Source: Micromonospora sp. WMMD980
GTDB taxonomy: Bacteria > Actinomycetota > Actinomycetes > Mycobacteriales > Micromonosporaceae
Direction: 5' to 3'
Length of the DNA: 64,000 nucleotides
Assembly (NCBI RefSeq): GCF_029626035.1
Contig: NZ_JARUBE010000003.1
Coordinates: 4,402,001 to 4,466,000 of the forward strand
In this document: positions 9,127 through 17,230 of the stretch, piece after piece
How positions within the stretch are numbered: the first letter of the stretch is position 1
Layout of the letters: every line of letters starts with the position of its first letter
The notes under the pieces: generated by a model
What the model was told of the DNA's origin: nothing
Databases searched by the model: none
The model's input: only the letters and a program-made list of their open reading frames with translations
Made by a program: the position numbers and the translations under genes

Positions 9127-9870
9127 TCAGAAGGTGATACCGGCCTCGGCCAGGATCGGGCCGGCGAGCAACAACCCGCCGGCAACCAACGCGCCGAGCG
9201 CGACCAGCAGGAAGACTCCCACCCAGGCCAGCGGCGGGACCGGCGTGAGCCGGGCGAGCTGGTCGGCGTCGGACTCCGGCATCCGGCCCCGGCTGCGCTG
9301 GCGCCGCAGCTCGAAGACCGGCCGCACGCCGCCGAACAGCAGGAACCAGACCGACGTCCAGGCGAACGCGGCCTGGACCTGGGGTGAGGTGTACCAGGAG
9401 ACGGCGAGCACGACGCCGCCGGTGACCAGCAGCGACAACGCGCCGAACAGGTTGCGGATCAGCACCAGCATGGCCAGCAGCAGCACCACCGCCAGCCAGA
9501 GCAACAGCGTGATCCGGTTGCCGGCCAGCAGCCACGCGCCGCCGAGGCCGAGCAACGACGGCGCGACGTAGCCGGCGAGCAGGGTGAGGATCATGCCGGG
9601 GCCGCTGGGGCGGCCGGCCGAGAGCGTCAGCCCGGAGGTGTCCGAGTGCAGCCGGATGCCGTGCAGCCGGCGGCCGGTGAGCAGCGCCACCAGGGCGTGA
9701 CCGCCCTCGTGCGCGATGGTCACCGCGTTGCGGGCGATCCGCCACGGCAGCCGGGTGGCGACCACGGCGAGCGCGACCACGGCGGTGAGCACCACCAGCA
9801 GCGGCGGCGGGTCCGGCTGGGCGCTGAGCAGGGTGTCCCAGAGCGTGGTGAGGCCGTCGATCAGGGGCAT
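9127..9870 (-). CDS. M50B-like membrane zinc metallopeptidase
   Basis: A 247-aa polytopic protein with the zinc-binding HEGGH motif (HExxH) in TIAHEGGHALVALLTGRRLHG, followed by the family pattern SGLTLSAGRPSGPG and LLAGYVAPSLLGL. It fits the Peptidase_M50B group of actinobacteria, a site-2-protease relative expected to cut substrates in or near the membrane. About five hydrophobic segments are visible. TAGGCT is 8 nt before the ATG at 9870. No substrate is suggested by the neighbours. Confidence 0.85.
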   Translation of the reverse strand: MPLIDGLTTLWDTLLSAQPDPPPLLVVLTAVVALAVVATRLPWRIARNAVTIAHEGGHALVALLTGRRLHGIRLHSDTSGLTLSAGRPSGPGMILTLLAGYVAPSLLGLGGAWLLAGNRITLLLWLAVVLLLAMLVLIRNLFGALSLLVTGGVVLAVSWYTSPQVQAAFAWTSVWFLLFGGVRPVFELRRQRSRGRMPESDADQLARLTPVPPLAWVGVFLLVALGALVAGGLLLAGPILAEAGITF

Positions 9871-10029
9871 GGGCGGGGAGCCTACCGGCCCGAGCCGTGT
9901 CGTTCGACAGGCCGTGTCTCATAGAGTGTGGGATTTTCACCCCGTCACGCAGTGTGACTTACGCTCTCATGGCGCTTCACCTGGCCTTTTGCGTGTGGCA
10001 CCAACTCGCCGCATCGAAATCTATCGGTG

Positions 10030-10053
10030 TTGACGGCGACGGTGACGGCAACC
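10030..10053 (+). repeat. Left attachment-like direct repeat (attL candidate) of the AICE
   Basis: A 24-bp sequence (TTGACGGCGACGG then TGACGGCAACC) matches 17512-17535 at 23 of 24 positions in the same orientation; seven of the next ten bases also match. It encloses integrase, Xis, Rep and Tra genes, so I read it as one end of the element. It is not a tRNA 3' end. Confidence 0.65.
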
Positions 10054-10101
10054 TGGGGAGACGTCCACGCTCACCGGCAGCCGGTGCATCGATGAGCGAC
10101 G

Positions 10102-10575
10102 CTATCCGAGGTAGGGGGTGTCGCGGTACTCGGCGTGGTGGTGGAGGCGGAGGCGGACGGTGTCGTGGATGGGGATGTGGTCGAAGTCGGTGGGGTGGAT
10201 GAAGCGGACCTCGGTGGACTCGTCGCTGACGGTCAGCGTGCCGCCGGTGACTCGGGCGAGGTAGGTCACGGTGAACTCCTGCCGCACCTCACCGTCGGCG
10301 TATGCGATGACGTGCGCGGGGTCAGTGTAGATGCCGAGTAGGCCGGTGATCTCGATGTCGAGGCCGGTTTCTTCCTTGACCTCGCGGATGGCGCACTGTT
10401 GGAGTGTTTCGCCGATGTCCATGGCACCGCCGGGTAGGGCCCAGTTGCCGGAGTCGGTGCGCCGTTGCAGCAGTACGCGGCCATGCTCGTCGGTGACGAT
10501 GGCGGCGGCACCGGGGACGAGGCTGTTGGCGGCCGGTGCCTGGGGGTCGTGGTAGTAGTCGCGCCGGCCGGTCAC
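10102..10575 (-). CDS. Nudix hydrolase carried by the AICE
   Basis: A 157-aa protein with a complete Nudix box, beginning GGAMDIGETLQQCAIREVKE and followed by ETGLDI (GX5EX7REUXEEXGU), for metal-dependent hydrolysis of nucleoside diphosphate derivatives. The GTG start overlaps the stop of the upstream XRE gene (GTGA), so the two are coupled. In pSAM2 the Pif immunity factor carries a Nudix motif needed for transfer immunity; a similar role here is an inference from location. Ordinary nucleotide clean-up is equally possible. Confidence 0.85.
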   Translation of the reverse strand: MTGRRDYYHDPQAPAANSLVPGAAAIVTDEHGRVLLQRRTDSGNWALPGGAMDIGETLQQCAIREVKEETGLDIEITGLLGIYTDPAHVIAYADGEVRQEFTVTYLARVTGGTLTVSDESTEVRFIHPTDFDHIPIHDTVRLRLHHHAEYRDTPYLG

Positions 10576-11318
10576 CGGGTCTCCTTCGGGTAGGCGGTGG
10601 TGGTTTGCCAGATCTGTTCGAACTGGTCGGCGTGGGCGGCGAAGATGCCGTGCGGCGAGAGTTCGCGCAGGTGCAGGGCGGGGTGTTGGTAGCCGCGGGC
10701 GCGGTACAGGTGTGGGGTGACGATCATCTGGTGGTCGAAGCGGAACGCCGAGTTGTACAGGTGCACGGTGTGCAGGCCGATCTCCACGCCGGGCACGCCG
10801 TGGAGGGGTTCGCAGAAGTTGAGGGCGTTGCGGATCCGCCCGGGTAGGGTGCCGCCGATCTGTTCGAGGGCGTCGCGTTCGGCGACGTGCGGGCAGTCGG
10901 GGTCGGCGAACGCGAGCCGAACCTGTGCGCCGTTGGTGGCTTTGTCGGTGATGAGCTGCATGGTGTTGGGCAGCAACTCCAGGAGAAACGGGTAGGCGTA
11001 GCCGAGCAGGTCGATCCGCTTCGTGGCGCCGGTGAGCAGGGCAGCCCAGACGTGGTGGGGGATGTCGGCGCGGTGGGCGTAGGCGGCGACGACCTCAGCG
11101 GTGGCCTCCGCGCCGGGAGCCTGGTCGGGGCGGGTCTGCGGCCACAGGTCGGCCTCGGTTTCGCCGAGGGCGTCGGCGACCGCAAGGCGGGTGCGTTGGT
11201 GCGGGACGCGACCGGCGAGCCACCGGGTGACGGTCTTGACGTCGACACCGACGGCTGCGGCGAGGGCGGCCGGGTCGAGGTGGGCGCGGAGCATGGCCGC
11301 GCGGAGGCGGTGACTCAT
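10572..11318 (-). CDS. XRE-type HTH regulator with DUF5919 C-terminal domain
   Basis: The 248-aa product has an N-terminal helix-turn-helix (AAAVGVDVKTVTRWLAGRVPHQRTRLAVADALG). Its C-terminal domain has GATKRIDLLGYAYPFLLEL, GAQVRLAFADPDC, RIRNALNF, VEIGLHTVHLYNSAFRFDHQMIV and HPALHLREL, the pattern of the DUF5919 family. ATG 11318 is supported by TACCGT 7 nt upstream (leaderless). It forms a coupled pair with the Nudix gene. Target genes are not evident. Confidence 0.82.
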   Translation of the reverse strand: MSHRLRAAMLRAHLDPAALAAAVGVDVKTVTRWLAGRVPHQRTRLAVADALGETEADLWPQTRPDQAPGAEATAEVVAAYAHRADIPHHVWAALLTGATKRIDLLGYAYPFLLELLPNTMQLITDKATNGAQVRLAFADPDCPHVAERDALEQIGGTLPGRIRNALNFCEPLHGVPGVEIGLHTVHLYNSAFRFDHQMIVTPHLYRARGYQHPALHLRELSPHGIFAAHADQFEQIWQTTTAYPKETR

Positions 11319-11559
11319 ACCGTCCACGGTAGTGGACACGGTGGGACGCGCCGGGGTCATGCAAGTGTCCGGCATGGTGTCTGTCGGGACGTTGGGGTGC
11401 CCGGGGCTGGTTCGTAGGTTCTGCGGCAGGGCCTTGCCGGTTCGCTTGCGGCAGATTCGCCGGGCTGGTGGGTGCCAGGGGGAAGGGGTTGCCGCCGGCC
11501 CTGGGTTGGTCGGGTCGGGTGTCGGCGGTGGCCCCTTCCCCTTCCAACGAGCCCGATGG

Positions 11560-11811
11560 GTGGCGGGGTGGTTGTCGGTGCATCAGCCGGTACGGCCGCA
11601 GTGGATCTGCGCGGGGTGCGGGGCGCCGTGGCCGTGTCGAACTCGCAAGCGGCAGCTCGTGGCGGAGTTCACCGGCGCGCGGATATCGCTAATGCTGCAC
11701 CTGTCGGCGTACCTGGTGCAGGCGTGTGAAGATCTACCGCACACCCCGTCGGGCGTCCTGCACGCACGGTTCCTGGCTTGGCCACGCTCAGCGGCACTGC
11801 GCAACGAGTAG
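11560..11811 (+). CDS. Small conserved actinobacterial protein with a CxxC pair
   Basis: An 83-aa product: HQPVRPQWICAGCGAPWPC then a helical segment ISLMLHLSAYLVQACEDLP and a C-terminal RFLAWPR. I recognise this pattern (PxWxCxxCGxPWPC...YLxxA...LxxRFLxW) from small actinobacterial proteins encoded beside XRE regulators, often loosely labelled flavin reductase. The cysteines could bind a metal. GTG 11560 is the best in-frame start but has no good SD. It is convergent with the integrase and divergent from the XRE gene. Confidence 0.6.
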   Translation: MAGWLSVHQPVRPQWICAGCGAPWPCRTRKRQLVAEFTGARISLMLHLSAYLVQACEDLPHTPSGVLHARFLAWPRSAALRNE

Positions 11812-11816
11812 CGGGA

Positions 11817-11848
11817 GCCCCGACCAGGATCATGGGTCCGGTCGGGGC
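11817..11848. terminator. Hairpin between the small CxxC gene and int
   Basis: GCCCCGACC (11817-11825) pairs perfectly with GGTCGGGGC (11840-11848) around a 14-nt loop, between two convergent genes. It could terminate both. Confidence 0.6.
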
Positions 11849-11863
11849 GCCGCTGATCGGGTA

Positions 11864-13147
11864 TCAGCCGTCTGCGGGTGGGGTGTCGTCGTCCGGGTCG
11901 GTGTCGTCGGGGTGCAGGGCGCGGTTCATGGCTTCGATGGCGTCGCGGTGCAGGCGGGGTCGGACGTGGGCATAGATGTCGGCGGTAACGTGCAGCCGGG
12001 CATGGCCGAGGAGTTCCTTGATGGTGACGAGTTCAACGCCCTGTTCCAGCAGCAACGTCGCGCACGTGTGTCGGAGATCGTGAAAGCGGATGTAGCGGAC
12101 CTCGGCGAGGTAGCAAATCGTCTCGTGCTGACGGTGCACGTTGGCAGGATCGAGCGGCCCGCCCGTAGTTGAGGCGAACACCAGGTCGAGATCTGTCCAG
12201 GTGTCGCCGGCTTCCCGCCGGTCGATGTCCTGCCGGCGCCGGTAGCGGGTCAGCGAGGCGATGCAGTCTCGGGGTAGCAGGATCCGCCGTTGCGACGCCT
12301 CCGTCTTGGGTGGTTGGAAGGTCATGCCGCCTTTGGTGCGGGCGAGGGTGCGGCGTACAGACAGGTGCCCGGCATCAAGGTCGATGTCGGACCATTGCAG
12401 ACCGAGGATTTCGCCGCGCCGCAGGCCGGTGCGTAGCGCGAGTTCGAACAGCGGGCCGTGGCGGTGGAACGCGGCGGCGTACAGGTACTTGCGGGCCTCG
12501 CCGGCGGTGAACGGTTGGTATCGGCTGCGTGCGGGGGTGGGGAGCCGGACCGGGGAGGCGACGTTGCGGTGCAAGAGTTCCTCCCGTACGGCGTGGGCGA
12601 GGGCTGCGGACAGGACCGCCCGGATGTAGCGGACGGTCGCCGGCTTCAGGTGGCGTTGGCAGCAGGCGCCGACGGCGCAGCAGCGGGGCCGGCGGTCCTT
12701 GCGCGGGTGGTGCGGGTCGCGGCGGGCGTCCCAGCCGCGGGCGCAGCACTGGCACACAGTTTGGATGGTGTCGAGGAAGGTGCGGACCTCGGTGACGGTG
12801 AGCGCGGCGAGCCGGCGGTGACCGATTGCGGGGATGAGGAACTGGCGGATGTAGGTGTCGTAGTTGGCGTAGGTGGTGGGGCGTACCTGGTGGACCGCCA
12901 CGGTGGTCAGCCAGCGGGTGAGGTAGTCGCCGACGGTGAGCGTCGGGTCGGCGGTCGCGGGTAGGCCACGGTGGGACTCGGCGAGTTTGACTGCCAGCTT
13001 GTCGGCGGCTTCCTTGCGAGTGGCGCCGTAGACGCGGACCCGGCGGCTGCTGCCGTCGGCGGCCTGGACGTAGCCGGCGCCTTCCCACCGGCCGTCGGCG
13101 CGCTGGTAGACGGTGCCTTCACCGTTGGCGCGTTTCCTACCGGCCAT
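11864..13147 (-). CDS. int: Tyrosine site-specific integrase of the AICE
   Basis: A 427-aa tyrosine recombinase for integration and excision. It has an AP2-like arm-binding N-terminus (GEGTVYQRADGRWEGAGYV), a core-binding domain and a catalytic domain with Arg in TGLRRGEILGLQW, HDLRHTCATLL, LGHARLHVTADIYAHV (HxxR, His and nucleophile Tyr). The core-binding domain carries an unusual Cys-rich insert of about 35 residues (CQCC ... CCAVGACC). ATG 13147 overlaps the xis gene by 11 nt. It is the last gene of the rep-xis-int operon. Confidence 0.95.
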   Translation of the reverse strand: MAGRKRANGEGTVYQRADGRWEGAGYVQAADGSSRRVRVYGATRKEAADKLAVKLAESHRGLPATADPTLTVGDYLTRWLTTVAVHQVRPTTYANYDTYIRQFLIPAIGHRRLAALTVTEVRTFLDTIQTVCQCCARGWDARRDPHHPRKDRRPRCCAVGACCQRHLKPATVRYIRAVLSAALAHAVREELLHRNVASPVRLPTPARSRYQPFTAGEARKYLYAAAFHRHGPLFELALRTGLRRGEILGLQWSDIDLDAGHLSVRRTLARTKGGMTFQPPKTEASQRRILLPRDCIASLTRYRRRQDIDRREAGDTWTDLDLVFASTTGGPLDPANVHRQHETICYLAEVRYIRFHDLRHTCATLLLEQGVELVTIKELLGHARLHVTADIYAHVRPRLHRDAIEAMNRALHPDDTDPDDDTPPADG

Positions 13148-13328
13148 GACCGGTCACCTCCCCGCTCAACTCACGCAGGTAGGCGGCCAGGGCCGTGGTG
13201 GGGATGCGGCGGCACCGGCCGATGCGCACCGACCGCAGTCGTCGGGTGCGGATGAGGTGGTAGACGGTGTGCTTGGAGACTTGGAGCCGGTCCATGACCT
13301 GGGCCACGGTGAGCAGGTCAGCAGTCAC
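13137..13328 (-). CDS. xis: Excisionase-type MerR/HTH protein
   Basis: A 63-aa winged-helix protein of the excisionase family: LLTVAQVMDRLQVSKHTVYH then LIRTRRLRSVRIGRCRRIP. It would bend attL/attR DNA and steer the integrase toward excision. GTG 13328 overlaps the stop of the Rep gene (GTGA), and its 3' end overlaps int by 11 nt. This tight rep-xis-int order is typical of pSAM2-like elements. Confidence 0.9.
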   Translation of the reverse strand: MTADLLTVAQVMDRLQVSKHTVYHLIRTRRLRSVRIGRCRRIPTTALAAYLRELSGEVTGHGR

Positions 13329-14674
13329 GCCCCACCTCCGGGTCCGGCGTAGCGCCAGTCGCCGACGACGAGCACGCTCGCCGGGTCGACGCCGGCCCGC
13401 TCGGCATGCCGGTCGGCCATCCAGTTGCGGCGTTCGGCGCGCAGGGCGGTGAGGGTGGTGGAGTAGGTGCGGGAGGTGGTGGCGAAGTGGCCCCGGAAGC
13501 CGAGGGTGTGCGCGTACCGGCGTAGCCGCAGCCGACCGAGGCCGGGTTGGACGCCCAGCCACCAGCAGGTGTCGACCAGCCGGCGGGCGTGCCCGCTCAG
13601 GTGCCGCAGGCTGGCGCCGGGTCGCCGACCAGTGCCCGCGCACCGGTGACACAGCACCGTCGTTGTGGGGTTGGTGCCGTGGCCATCGCAGGTGCGGCAG
13701 TAGATCGGGCCGAGGTCGACCCCGACCGTCTCGGCGGCCTTGGTGGCGTACTTTGCGACGTACCGGGCCACCACCGTCTCCGACATTCCATCAGCGCGGG
13801 TGATCGGGCGGACGTCGACCTGCCGGCCCCACCTCAACCGTCGCAAGGGCACCCGGCGACAGGCCGGGGTGGTCACCTCTACCCGCCGGATCGCGGCGCG
13901 GATCGCGTGGTCGAGTAGGTCGACGCTGGCCCAGCCGGCCGGGGCCGAGGACGGGCCGTCGGCGCCGTCCAGGCGGACGATCGCGTGCAGGTGCACCACG
14001 CCTCGGGCCTGGAACTCGGCGACCTTGGCGAACACCACCCGTACCTGCCGGGCCGCCACCGCCCGAGGCAGACCGGCTGCGGCAGCCAGGCCACGACGCG
14101 TCTCGGTCGTGAACCGTGCCCACAGCAGTCCGACGTGCGCGTTGAACAGAACCTGACCGGGGTAGTCGTAGCCGGCCGGGTCCAGGGGCGTGCCGATCGC
14201 CGGGTCGGCGGCGAGGTGCCACCGGCCGCAGCTACGACGCACGGGCATACGCCGGGTGCGGGGGTGGCAGGGGCGCGGCTGGCCGTGCCGGTCCGGGCCG
14301 AGGTGTACCGGCCCGAACGACGGCGCGGTCGCCGTGACGAACAGCCGGGGCCGGTCGGCGACCTGCGGCGGAGTGTTCTTCCCCCCATGCAGGCCGGCGG
14401 CGATCAGGTGGTAGGCGTCCAGCTTGTACAGCGCCGAGCAGGCCGGACAGACCGACGCGCGGCGGCTGCGGCAGCGCAGCCCGACCACCCGGCCCGATGT
14501 GGTGGCTGTATCGAAGCGGTCGACGATCCGGCCGGTGCCACGCTCGACGAGCAGACTGCTACCGGCGACAGCGACTGGATGCCGGCACTGGCCGACCTGC
14601 TGGGCGAGGTCGGTGGAGGCCGCGACGCGGAGCAAGCCGCCCGGGTCGGCCGGTATGGGGTGGGGTGACATCAT
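13325..14674 (-). CDS. RepSA-like replication initiator
   Basis: Rolling-circle initiator for the excised circle. The 449-aa product has a HUH-like motif (VVHLHAIVRLDG), a later Tyr-containing helix (VVARYVAKYATKAAE), an N-terminal CPAC pair and a zinc ribbon (CRTCDGHG ... CHRCAGTG), all as in RepSA proteins of actinomycete elements. The first of two tandem ATGs at 14674 is chosen for AAGGAA 9 nt upstream; the frame is open to 14791, overlapping the tra stop by 17 nt. Coupled to xis downstream. Confidence 0.88.
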   Translation of the reverse strand: MMSPHPIPADPGGLLRVAASTDLAQQVGQCRHPVAVAGSSLLVERGTGRIVDRFDTATTSGRVVGLRCRSRRASVCPACSALYKLDAYHLIAAGLHGGKNTPPQVADRPRLFVTATAPSFGPVHLGPDRHGQPRPCHPRTRRMPVRRSCGRWHLAADPAIGTPLDPAGYDYPGQVLFNAHVGLLWARFTTETRRGLAAAAGLPRAVAARQVRVVFAKVAEFQARGVVHLHAIVRLDGADGPSSAPAGWASVDLLDHAIRAAIRRVEVTTPACRRVPLRRLRWGRQVDVRPITRADGMSETVVARYVAKYATKAAETVGVDLGPIYCRTCDGHGTNPTTTVLCHRCAGTGRRPGASLRHLSGHARRLVDTCWWLGVQPGLGRLRLRRYAHTLGFRGHFATTSRTYSTTLTALRAERRNWMADRHAERAGVDPASVLVVGDWRYAGPGGGA

Positions 14675-14774
14675 TGAGGGTGGTTCCTTCTCAGTGCTGG
14701 GATAGGGGCTGGACCCGGGCAGCGCGGCGGAGTGTTCTTGGCGGAATGGGCCGCCGCTCTGCCCGGGGAACTCG

Positions 14775-16142
14775 TCATCGGGGTGCGGCATCGGCCACCG
14801 CCTCCCGCGTGGTCAACAGGTGCAGCGGGTCGCGGACCAGGTGCGCGGTCGCGGCAGCGATGGCATCGGCGGTCGCGTCCGGCACGTACGGCGCGCGGAC
14901 CAGGGTGAACCCGGGCCGGCCCTGCGCGACCATCGACGCCACCCCGACGTAGGCCGGGTCCTGCAGCCGACGCGGATGCTCATTCGGCGCGGCCGTGATG
15001 TCCGAGCCGAGCACCGCCGTGGCCGCCTCCGAGGTGCGCTGCGCGAAGCTGATCGCGACCTGGCAGTTGTCGCGGACCTTCGTCGGGATTGCATCCCCGG
15101 TCGCCTTCTGCGTCGCCAGAACGACCTGGATGCCGACGTTGCGGCCCTTACGAATCAGCTCCTCCACCAGCCGGGCCGTCTCCCGGGCCAGGGCGTCGAA
15201 GCGCTTGGACTGCGCGTCGGTGCCCTTGGTCTCGTTCAGGAACGTGTGCGCCTCATCGATCACCACCACGACCAGAGGCCAGGAGGCGGACGGGCCGACG
15301 TGCCACACGTTCTTCACCCCGAGCACCGAGCGGATCGCGTGCTGACGGGCGACCATCAACTCCCGCACCCGGGTCAGATGGTCACGGACCTGCTCCGGGT
15401 TGTCCTTCGCCGACAGCCACGCGCGGGTGAACAGGTCGTCGTAGTCCGGGCCGCCCTTGCCGTCGATCAGCACGAACTGCACCGCCGGGCACGGGGCAAG
15501 CTGGCAGAACCGGGCGTTGAGGAACGACGTCTTGCCGTAACCCGCCAGCCCGGCCACCACCACGCCGGAAACACCAGCCGAGCGGATCGTGACCGGCTGA
15601 CCGTCGGCATCGACGCCAGCGACCCACACCGCCGGATCCGTCCCGGCCGCTGCCGATTCGGTCCATGTCGCGGGTTCGGTGAGGGGGTCGTGCAGCAGCG
15701 CCCGTATCCGGACCAGGCCGGGACGGACCTGCGCCACCCTCACGAGCGGCACACGCCACACGTCGGCCAGATGCCCGGCCGCCTGCGTGAACTCCTCAAC
15801 GCCGATACGGCCCACGGTGGAAGCGTCGACGCGCACACCCCACCGCTCGGCCGCCACCGTCACCGCCGGAATCAACTCCCGAGTCACGACCGTGCCCGGC
15901 GGACGGTTGGACCACCACGGCGGGCGGACCCGCTCGGACTGCACGAGCCCGACCTGGCGGGCAGTCCGCCGCCACGTGTACCTGATCCGCCACGCGACCC
16001 GCAGCACCGGACGGAGTTGCCTGCCTGCTACCAGGTACCGCACGGCGTGCGCGCCGAGCCACACGAGTACGGCCAGGGCGGCGACCGCCAGCACGACCGC
16101 CGGTACCGCCATGATCAGACGAACATCAGGGGGATGGATCAT
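14775..16142 (-). CDS. FtsK/SpoIIIE-type DNA translocase (conjugal transfer protein)
   Basis: A 455-aa membrane-anchored ATPase: N-terminal membrane segment (LIMAVPAVVLAVAALAVLVW), Walker A GLAGYGKTSF near residue 200, Walker B VVVVIDEAHTF, then ATQKATGDAIPTKVRDNCQ (sensor region). It is the TraSA/TraB-type motor expected to pump double-stranded DNA from mycelium to mycelium. The ATGA overlap with the upstream 107-aa gene shows coupling. It lacks an obvious C-terminal winged-helix gamma domain, which in TraB recognises clt repeats. Confidence 0.88.
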   Translation of the reverse strand: MIHPPDVRLIMAVPAVVLAVAALAVLVWLGAHAVRYLVAGRQLRPVLRVAWRIRYTWRRTARQVGLVQSERVRPPWWSNRPPGTVVTRELIPAVTVAAERWGVRVDASTVGRIGVEEFTQAAGHLADVWRVPLVRVAQVRPGLVRIRALLHDPLTEPATWTESAAAGTDPAVWVAGVDADGQPVTIRSAGVSGVVVAGLAGYGKTSFLNARFCQLAPCPAVQFVLIDGKGGPDYDDLFTRAWLSAKDNPEQVRDHLTRVRELMVARQHAIRSVLGVKNVWHVGPSASWPLVVVVIDEAHTFLNETKGTDAQSKRFDALARETARLVEELIRKGRNVGIQVVLATQKATGDAIPTKVRDNCQVAISFAQRTSEAATAVLGSDITAAPNEHPRRLQDPAYVGVASMVAQGRPGFTLVRAPYVPDATADAIAAATAHLVRDPLHLLTTREAVADAAPR

Positions 16143-16462
16143 CCGGGCTTCACCGCCGTCAACGCCGACGCCCGGAAGATCTGCCAGGCCCGACCGTTCT
16201 TCTCCCCTGTCACGAACGTCAACCCGGACGCCTTGACCATCTGCCCCACGGCCAGGTCCTTCGGCACCGCCGGCAGCGGCACCGACACCCGCAACACCTG
16301 CGGCTGCCCACCCTCGACCGTCAACGCGAGGGGCACCTCCACCAACGGCGCACCCGTGACCCGATCCGTCGCGGCCACACCATTGGCCTTGTCCTTGAAC
16401 TGCGGCGCCGGCACCGCCAGCACCAGCAGCGTCTGGCTGCCATCAATCGGCAACACCAACAT
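16139..16462 (-). CDS. AICE operon leader protein of unknown function
   Basis: A 107-aa soluble protein beginning MLVLPIDGSQTLLVLAVPAP, with FKDKANGVAATDRVTGAPL and a C-terminal VKASGLTFVTGEKNGRAWQI. ATG 16462 is set by GAGGAG about 9 nt upstream. It is first in the tra-rep-xis-int operon and overlaps tra by 4 nt. Beta-strand-rich repeats could suggest an OB-like or single-strand-binding fold, but I do not recognise it; a transfer accessory role is inferred from position. Confidence 0.7.
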   Translation of the reverse strand: MLVLPIDGSQTLLVLAVPAPQFKDKANGVAATDRVTGAPLVEVPLALTVEGGQPQVLRVSVPLPAVPKDLAVGQMVKASGLTFVTGEKNGRAWQIFRASALTAVKPG

Positions 16463-16513
16463 GTTGTGTTCTCCTCTGCTCCGGTCCACGCCACTGCGGC
16501 GTGCGTCCCGTGC

Positions 16514-16519
16514 ATATAA
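16514..16519 (-). promoter_or_regulatory. Putative -10 box of the AICE tra-rep-xis-int operon
   Basis: TTATAT on the minus strand lies about 50 bp before the first operon gene. The palindromic operator 16521-16534 immediately abuts it upstream, so bound repressor would cover the promoter. Confidence 0.5.
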
Positions 16520-16520
16520 G

Positions 16521-16534
16521 GTGTCACGTGACAC
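16521..16534. promoter_or_regulatory. KorSA-like operator, site 1
   Basis: GTGTCACGTGACAC is a perfect 14-bp palindrome between the divergent repressor gene and the transfer operon. It is adjacent to the operon -10 box. Assignment to the GntR-type protein is an inference. Confidence 0.6.
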
Positions 16535-16566
16535 CTGTGACGGTCAAGAGGTGTTTAGAGACACGA

Positions 16567-16578
16567 GTGTCATGTGAC
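16567..16578. promoter_or_regulatory. KorSA-like operator, site 2
   Basis: GTGTCATGTGAC repeats site 1 with one change, 46 bp away (start to start) and about 34 bp before the GntR -10 box. Two similar sites in one divergent spacer fit repression of both transcripts. Confidence 0.55.
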
Positions 16579-16623
16579 GCCCATCCCGCCTGATCAACCC
16601 ATGACGGCGGCTACGATCAGCGC

Positions 16624-17190
16624 ATGGCCCACGACCCAGACGACAAGCGAGCCCTGTTCCAGCAGGTCGTCGACGACATCCTCGACCAGATCCGCGACGG
16701 ACGCCTCAACCCCAACGACCCACTACCGTCCGCCCGCAAGATGGCCGACCTCTACGGCGTGGCCTCCATGACCGCCCAACGCGCACTACGCGAACTCCAA
16801 CACCGACGCATCACCTACAGCGTCGCCGGCAAAGGCACCTTCGTCCACCCCGACGCCTTCGACCTACTACGCGGCGGCGTCCTCCGCGAACCCATCGACG
16901 ACCCCGACCTACGCCGCCGAGTCACCGCCTACCTCGCCGACCAGCAGGCCATCACCATCCGCTACCACCACGCCCGCACCGCCGACGACAAGAACGCAGC
17001 CCTGCACGACCTGCTACGCCACGCCGACACCAACAGCGACCTCATCGACGAAGTGATCAAATACCAGGCCGACCGAGGCAACTTCGCCCAGCAGCCCGAA
17101 CACCTCCGACGCCCCAGCAACGACGACGCGCCATCACCCGCCAAGCGCTCACGCAGCAGCCGCAGCCGCAGCCGCGCACCAAAGCAGTAA
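16624..17190 (+). CDS. GntR family repressor of the AICE (KorSA-like)
   Basis: A 188-aa regulator with an N-terminal GntR winged helix (FQQVVDDILDQIRDGRLNPN, DPLPSARKMADLYGVASMTA, QRALRELQHRRITYSVAGKG). The small C-terminal domain ends in a Ser/Arg-rich tail. KorSA of pSAM2 is a GntR repressor that silences transfer, and this gene holds the same divergent position. ATG 16624 has TACGAT (16612-16617) 6 nt upstream, a leaderless start. Two GTGTCA-type palindromes lie in the spacer. Confidence 0.88.
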   Translation: MAHDPDDKRALFQQVVDDILDQIRDGRLNPNDPLPSARKMADLYGVASMTAQRALRELQHRRITYSVAGKGTFVHPDAFDLLRGGVLREPIDDPDLRRRVTAYLADQQAITIRYHHARTADDKNAALHDLLRHADTNSDLIDEVIKYQADRGNFAQQPEHLRRPSNDDAPSPAKRSRSSRSRSRAPKQ

Positions 17191-17230
17191 GCCAGCCGGA
17201 TCAAGGCCCCCGACCAAGATCCGGCTGGCT
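17190..17230. terminator. Terminator after the GntR gene
   Basis: AGCCAGCCGGATC (17190-17202) pairs perfectly with GATCCGGCTGGCT (17218-17230). The 15-nt loop is followed by CAAAACT. Confidence 0.75.

Noticed and set aside
12640..12760. Cys-rich stretch in the integrase considered as a frameshift artefact
   Set aside because: The frame is continuous on both sides with intact catalytic residues, and the Cys spacing looks ordered.
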